Shown in pieces: positions 59,007 to 64,000 of a DNA stretch of 64,000 nt. This DNA comes from Tamarix chinensis (Eukaryota > Streptophyta > Magnoliopsida > Caryophyllales > Tamaricaceae). A program made the translations under genes and the position numbers. The DNA lies in contig CM060177.1 in assembly GCA_030549775.1 (NCBI GenBank), forward strand, positions 52,389,138 through 52,453,137. The letters run 5' to 3'. The notes under the pieces are model-generated. The model made no database searches, was not told where the DNA came from, and saw only the letters and a program-made list of their open reading frames with translations. Every line of letters starts with the position of its first letter. The stretch's first letter is position 1.

Positions 59007-59319
59007 TGTAATCCCCTGAAATTTTAAAATCTTATGTTTTAATAAATAAATTTAATTTTGGATAAATTAGCCTTTAAATCCTTTAATTTAATTATTTTAT
59101 GGATTTTTGCGCTTATAAAATTTATTAAAAATATTTAATAAATTAAAATAAATATTTTGTTATTTTTATTATACTCTTATTATTTAAATAAATTTTTAAG
59201 CCCTTATTTTACAAAAACTATCCTTTTTAACCCTTATATTTTAATTATCTTAAATTAAAATATTAAATCAATTTATTACCCAAAATTATTCTATCTTATT
59301 ATTTTATCAATTAAATTAT

Positions 59320-60540
59320 TTATTCCATTTTCCTTTTCTTTTTCCTTTTTCCCCTTTCCTCCTTTTCTCCTTTTTCTCTTTTCTTTCTTTTTCTTTTTCT
59401 TCTTTGGGCCGCCGGCCTGCTTCGGCCTCCCTTTATCCCCTTCCTGCGCTGGGCCATTGGCCCATTCCTCCTCCCCCTACCTTTCCCGCATCGCCCGGCC
59501 ACCTTCTTTCTTTTCCTTCTTCCTCGACAGAGGCGGCCCGTTTCTTTCCCCTTCGACCGGTCTGCCTGTCTTGCACGCCCAGCCCCCCGACCCTTCTTTC
59601 TTCTTCCCTTCTTCTTCTTCCTCTTTCCCCGGCGATAATCCCAACCATCCTCCACCATTTTCTCCGTCCAACCTACAGCTCCCTCTCCCCCGTTGACCTC
59701 CCCCGTCTCCCTCCCTCTCCTTCTCGTCGTTTTCCGGCCATACCGGTCCCACCATCCCTTTCTCCCTCTCCCTCCCCCTACCGTCGCCATCCCTCCTCCC
59801 TCTCCCTACAACACCCATTTATCTACCACCTATAGCCACCCCTCGAGCCCCTATCCCTTTCCTTCTCTTCCTCTCCTATTTATTCCTCCTTCCATGCTCA
59901 CTCTGCTTTTTTTTTTCGAGCCTTATGCCTTACCTGAGCCTCTCTTTTTCTCTGTTTCTTCTCCTCCCCTCTCTCCCCCTGTTTTTGGTTTCGCCACCCA
60001 TCTCCGCCGCTGCCGCCACCTCAAGCACCACCGAAACCACCTCTTGCCACTCTCTACCTCACCTTCAAGCCATCACAACCCCCATCAAGCCACCCCGCAA
60101 CCCCCTTCTTCCTCCTCTCCTCTTTTCTCTTCTCTCCCTACCTTCTCAGCAGCCACCCTGCACCGCCATATTCCACCGCCGTCCCACCGCTTCTGCTGCC
60201 ACATAAGCCACCACATTACTTCCTGCAACCCCCTCTACCACCCCCAATCCTCATTTGGCCGAAACCATCCTCCACAGGCCCTTGTTTTCCCTCCCCATTT
60301 TCCTTCCTCACCAGCCTCCATCTCGACCTCCCTCCTCGGCCGCCACCTTCGCAGCCTTGCTGCCGCCGCCTCTGCCGCCCTTAGCCTCCTTCAACCCTTC
60401 CCCGACCACCACTTACACCCCCTCTACACTTCTACACCATTCCCTTGCCCCAAATCCTTCCCCATCATGTCCTTTTCTTAGCCCCAAACCACCAACCTGA
60501 AAATACCCATTTTCCCTATTTCCACCACCTTTGAGCCCCC
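59320..60540 (+). repeat. Pyrimidine-rich block of unit 4
   Basis: C/T-rich and GC-rich, bounded abruptly by AT-rich DNA on both sides. Pro/Ser-rich frames on + and Arg/Gly/Lys-rich frames on - here are composition artefacts; none is preserved between units 3 and 4. Confidence 0.8.
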
Positions 60541-61199
60541 TCATTTTCATTTCTTTGCATGCAGATCATGCTGCATTAGAAGCATGAGTTTCTACATTTC
60601 TTAATCTAATTGTTTAATTATTTTAAGGTATAATCATATTTTAATTTAATTATTTGATTAATTAAGTGTTATAAAGTTTTGTACTTTGATTTTATTATTT
60701 CTAAAGTAATAAGTCTTGAATTATTTTTAGGTATTGGTTTTGATAAATCAAGGTTGAACCTTTAACGGAATATAGGTAAGGTTCGCTTTCACGAAAATCG
60801 AGGTAACCATTAAATCCCACTCAAACACATGGATTAACGTATGTTAGCACATTAGGATTTTTAATATATTATTATGCTTGGTTTGTGTTGTTAATATGAT
60901 ATATTTGGTTCTTGTGTTGATTGATGAAAAGGAAGCATGATAGATTGTTGCTATGTATGGAAATATTATTTAAGGTAATAATTTGGTTGTTAAGGAAAAT
61001 GTTAAGTATTATCCATGCTGTTTTATGCTATTGTGATATTTAATACATGTTTAATATTTTATCAACCTTAGGGGATTTTACTAATGTATCTTGTACAATA
61101 AAATGGCCTAATATATATATATAGGGGTGCTAATAATATTATATTAATTATAAGAGTTATGGATGAGGTATTAAAGTTAATATTTTATGTAGTAATAAT

Positions 61200-62330
61200 A
61201 ATAATTTAATATAAGGGGTGTGCTAAGGGTAAAAAGGTAATTCTTAATTAAAAAGGGTATTTTGGAGGCAAGGGAAAAATAGTAAATTTGTTAATAAAAG
61301 GATAAAATGGTAATTTTGGAAGTAAGGGATAAATTGGTCATTTTGGAAGTAAGGAGGGTAAAATAGTAATTTTGTAATGAAAGGGAAATGTGGTAATTTT
61401 GTAATAAAAATTTTAGTTTTATAATTAAAAGGTAAAATAGTAATTTGGAAATTAAAAGAGGTAAGATAATAATTTCATAATTAATGATAAATGGAAATTA
61501 TATAAGTAAAAGGGCAATGTGATAATTTTTGGGAGTTAAGGGGTAAAATGGTAAATTTGAAGGTAAAGGGGTAAAACGATAATTTTGTAAATCAAAGGGG
61601 TAAAAGTGGAAATTGGAAAGGAGTAAATTGGTAATTATAATAATTGAGAAGGGTAAAATAATAATTTAAATAACTAAAGGGTAATTTGATAATTTAATAA
61701 TGGAGAAGGGTAAAATAGGTAAATATGATAAATGTGAGGGGTAATTTGGTAATTTAACCAACTAGAGGGTATTTTCATAATTTTGATAATGGAGTAGGGT
61801 AGTTTGGTAATTATGACAATTAAGAAGGGCAATTTGGTAACTTAGATAACTAAAGGGTAATTTGGTAAATTTAATAACGGAGAAGGGTAAAATTGTAATT
61901 ATGATCATATAAAAGGGTAATTTGGTAATTTAACCAACCAGGGGTAATTTGGTAATTTTGATAAAGGAGAAGGATAGTTGGTAATTGATAATAGAGGACG
62001 GCAATTTGGAAATTAACTAAATAAAGGGTTAATTTGATAATTATGATAATGAGGAAGGGTAATTTGGTAATTTGACCAACTCAAGGATAATTTATTAATT
62101 ATAATAAAGGACAAAGGGCAAAGTGGTAATCTAACCAACTAAATGGAAAGTATATTAAGTGTAATAATTATTAAGGGGGATTAGTGACCTAATAAGTATG
62201 AGTAATAACTTGGTATAATCGAATAAGGGGTAACTTGGTAATTTGTAATAAGGAGGGTAATATGGTAATTTATCAAGTAAGGAAGGATGGTAATATAATA
62301 TAATAATAAGGGTAAGAGTAGTGTATATAA
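61200..62330 (+). repeat. Tandem array GGGTAAAATGGTAATTT in unit 4
   Basis: About thirty diverged copies around GGGTAAAATGGTAATTTTG and GAGAAGGGTAATTTGGTAAT, about 1.5 times as long as the array of unit 3 (16590-17330). Confidence 0.85.
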
Positions 62331-63059
62331 TTTTATAAGTAAGGGTAAATGTGTAGTTTGTATCTAATATATCGTTGTGATTGTGGAATTCGTAATATGA
62401 CTCTAATAATGTTGATTAATGAGGTAGGAGTATTTGTTGATTAGTAAGTATCACGAGAATAAATTCTAATTCGAAATTAGATGAGTTAGGATGGCCTTAA
62501 TGAGTCTTCTGTGTTACCTTGGACGACCATTTGAATTAAAAATGTCTGATGATATCTGAACGAGTAAAAGTGAATAATTATCTAACTGTTGTGCTTTTGT
62601 GATCACCATTAATTAAGACACTAATACTTAAAGTGAAAGACCTCGAGATCGGGAATGGTGGCTCTTTAGGGGTCGCTACCCTAAAGACGTGGTTTAGCCC
62701 ACGATTATCTAGTATTTGCTGGTGTGCCTTTGGGCCCCAGCCAGGCCCTATATCTACTCTATCTAGCTCTATGGACCTAGTTAGGGGGTATGCATACTTA
62801 AGGACTAGGTGTCCTTGTCGGTAGGGTACTGAGTTAGCTTTTACGCACCAGTACAACTAGGGTACCCTTTGCGTCCCTGGGTTGGCAGTTGAAGGGTACT
62901 GTGTAGCTTTTATGCACTAGTGTGACTAGTGTGCCTTTGTGTCCTGGGTTCTTGATCTCCCTATTGAGGCAAATAAATGGAATTGTTGTGTTGAATAAAA
63001 AGGGAAAATACTAATCGTTAAAGTGAAAGATTAATGAGCCGGGACCAGTTGAATTATAT

Positions 63060-63200
63060 GATGAGTAACGATCCACCAGAAATAATAGTGGCCCAGGATG
63101 ATGTTCATGAGTACCGATCCACTAGATATAATAGTGGCCCAGGATGTTTTACCCTGGATGATATATATGTATTCCAACCCACCGGCCAGACTAGTGGGGG
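63060..63200 (+). repeat. Single ACCGATCCAC/ATAATAGTGG cluster of unit 4
   Basis: Three units, the last ending in TAGTGGGGGTCCCGAGCTC. The spacer then runs straight into GATGATTGATTAATGATGG, so the second cluster present in units 1 and 3 has been deleted. Confidence 0.75.
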
Positions 63201-63530
63201 TCCCGAGCTCAATAAATTTTATTTTGATGTAAATAAATTATGGAAAAATACTAATCATTGAGATGATTGATTAATGATGGACTAATGGCCTCGAGGCCCG
63301 AAAAAGTATCGATTACTCATTATAGCCTATTAATATTTGGTTGACTTGTTAAGTAAGCGAATATACGAAATTGAATGTTATGTATATGCTATTAATATCT
63401 GATTGAATTATTGGATGTGCGAATAAATGGATCCGAATATCATGTTTATACCTATGGTTATGTACGAATGTAGTAGTATTTCATGTGTTACATTGCGTGC
63501 CTATTTTTAAGTGCGTTTTTAAATGGTTAC

Positions 63531-63548
63531 TCAGTACCATAGTACTGA
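63531..63548 (+). other. Perfect hairpin TCAGTAC-CATA-GTACTGA (unit 4)
   Basis: 7-bp stem and 4-base loop. The loop differs from unit 3 (CGTA) while the stem is unchanged. Confidence 0.7.
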
Positions 63549-63819
63549 AGGGTTCCCTTCGTGGGGCCCCTGCCTATTCAATGGGCAGTACCCCTTGCAG
63601 GTTGTATTCAGGTGCTATTCAAGTGGGCTCTCGAGAAAGAGCGTAAGGTACTATCCGGTAAATTATAGGGTTTTAATTTGTCTCTTTTAAATTTAATGTA
63701 TTTGTTATTTTGTAACCACCGTTGGTAGATTTTACTCTCGTAAACTATTTACTGCGCTTCTCTGATTTATACATGCTTAAGTTTCTCGTAAAATTGTATT
63801 TTACCTTTTTTAGCCTTAG

Positions 63820-63865
63820 CACTTGGTACTGGAACGGTAGGGGTGAACCGTTCTGGTACTAAGTG
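63820..63865 (+). other. Long hairpin at 3' end of unit 4
   Basis: CACTTGGTACTGGAACGGT pairs with GAACCGTTCTGGTACTAAGTG around a short loop, 100 bases before the end. The best-paired of the three copies. Confidence 0.7.
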
Positions 63866-64000
63866 TGGTGGTAATATCCCCAAAGTTCACGATTTATTAA
63901 TTTGCTTCCGCTAATTTCCTTTTAATTAATGAAATTGTTCAGTAGTGAATTTTGGGGGTGTTACAAATAATGTAAAAGTAATCCGAAAGAACAAAAATAT

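Larger units (their letters stand above)
59007..63965 (+). mobile_element. Giant solo-LTR-like unit 4 (4959 bp)
   Basis: It starts TGTAATCCCCTGAAATTTT and ends GGGGGTGTTACA, flanked by exact AATAA (59002-59006, 63966-63970). Closest to unit 3. Order: AT-rich to 59320, pyrimidine-rich to 60540, AT-rich with GGTATTGGTTTTGATAAATC, a long GGTAATTT array, the block GGTGGCTCTTTAGGGGTCGC shared with unit 3 (17610-17890), one cluster of ACCGATCCAC units, and both 3' hairpins. No retroelement coding. Confidence 0.88.

Noticed and set aside
1..64000. Host genes, tRNA, rRNA or miRNA precursors
   Set aside because: No frame, structure or motif outside mobile elements supports one.

Overview
This window is repetitive, AT-rich DNA of a flowering plant. 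It holds no recognisable host gene, tRNA or rRNA. The evidence for a plant is the transposon content: Ty3/gypsy elements with plant-type initiator-Met and Asp primer sites, an L1-type LINE with a plant-style ORF1, and a CACTA (En/Spm) element with TNP2-like, Transposase_24-like and Ulp1-like genes. Almost every coding region carries stops, frameshifts or deletions. I cannot name the species.

Layout. (1) 1-10.6 kb: the pol end of one gypsy copy (A), one LTR, then the primer site, leader and gag-pol of a second copy (B) of the same family. B's gag is split at 2058-7164 by a 5.1-kb unit that looks like a giant solo LTR, flanked by the 5-bp duplication ATGAA. (2) 10.6-14.2 kb: an inverted, 3'-truncated copy of the same giant unit. 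(3) 14.2-38 kb: minus-strand gypsy element C in three pieces (14227-14378, 19108-19681, 35005-37954). The pieces are separated by another giant unit (14379-19107) and by a minus-strand LINE (19682-35004) with a 16-bp target duplication. The LINE is split by a 10.5-kb CACTA element (23796-34338) with target duplication AAC. (4) 38-46.6 kb: element C sits in the RNase H region of minus-strand gypsy element D (Del/Tekay-like). D's gag is also split, by a young non-autonomous LTR element G (40570-45310). (5) 46.6-57.5 kb: two members of the A/B family lie head to head. E (minus) has lost RT, RNase H and most of integrase; F (plus) is full length but mutated. Their 5' LTRs are both cut at 51109/51110. 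(6) 57.5-59.0 kb: unassigned. (7) 59.0-64.0 kb: a fourth giant unit (59007-63965) with the target duplication AATAA.

The deepest nest is D > C > LINE > CACTA. The four giant units share end sequences, a 1.1-1.3-kb pyrimidine-rich block, tandem arrays, a repeated ACCGATCCACCGG/ATAATAGTGG unit and two 3'-terminal hairpins (the truncated copy lacks the hairpins). None retains an internal retroelement domain. I consider this family the least explained signal in the window. The CACTA element, with an SUMO-protease-like domain downstream of its transposase genes, is the richest coding unit.
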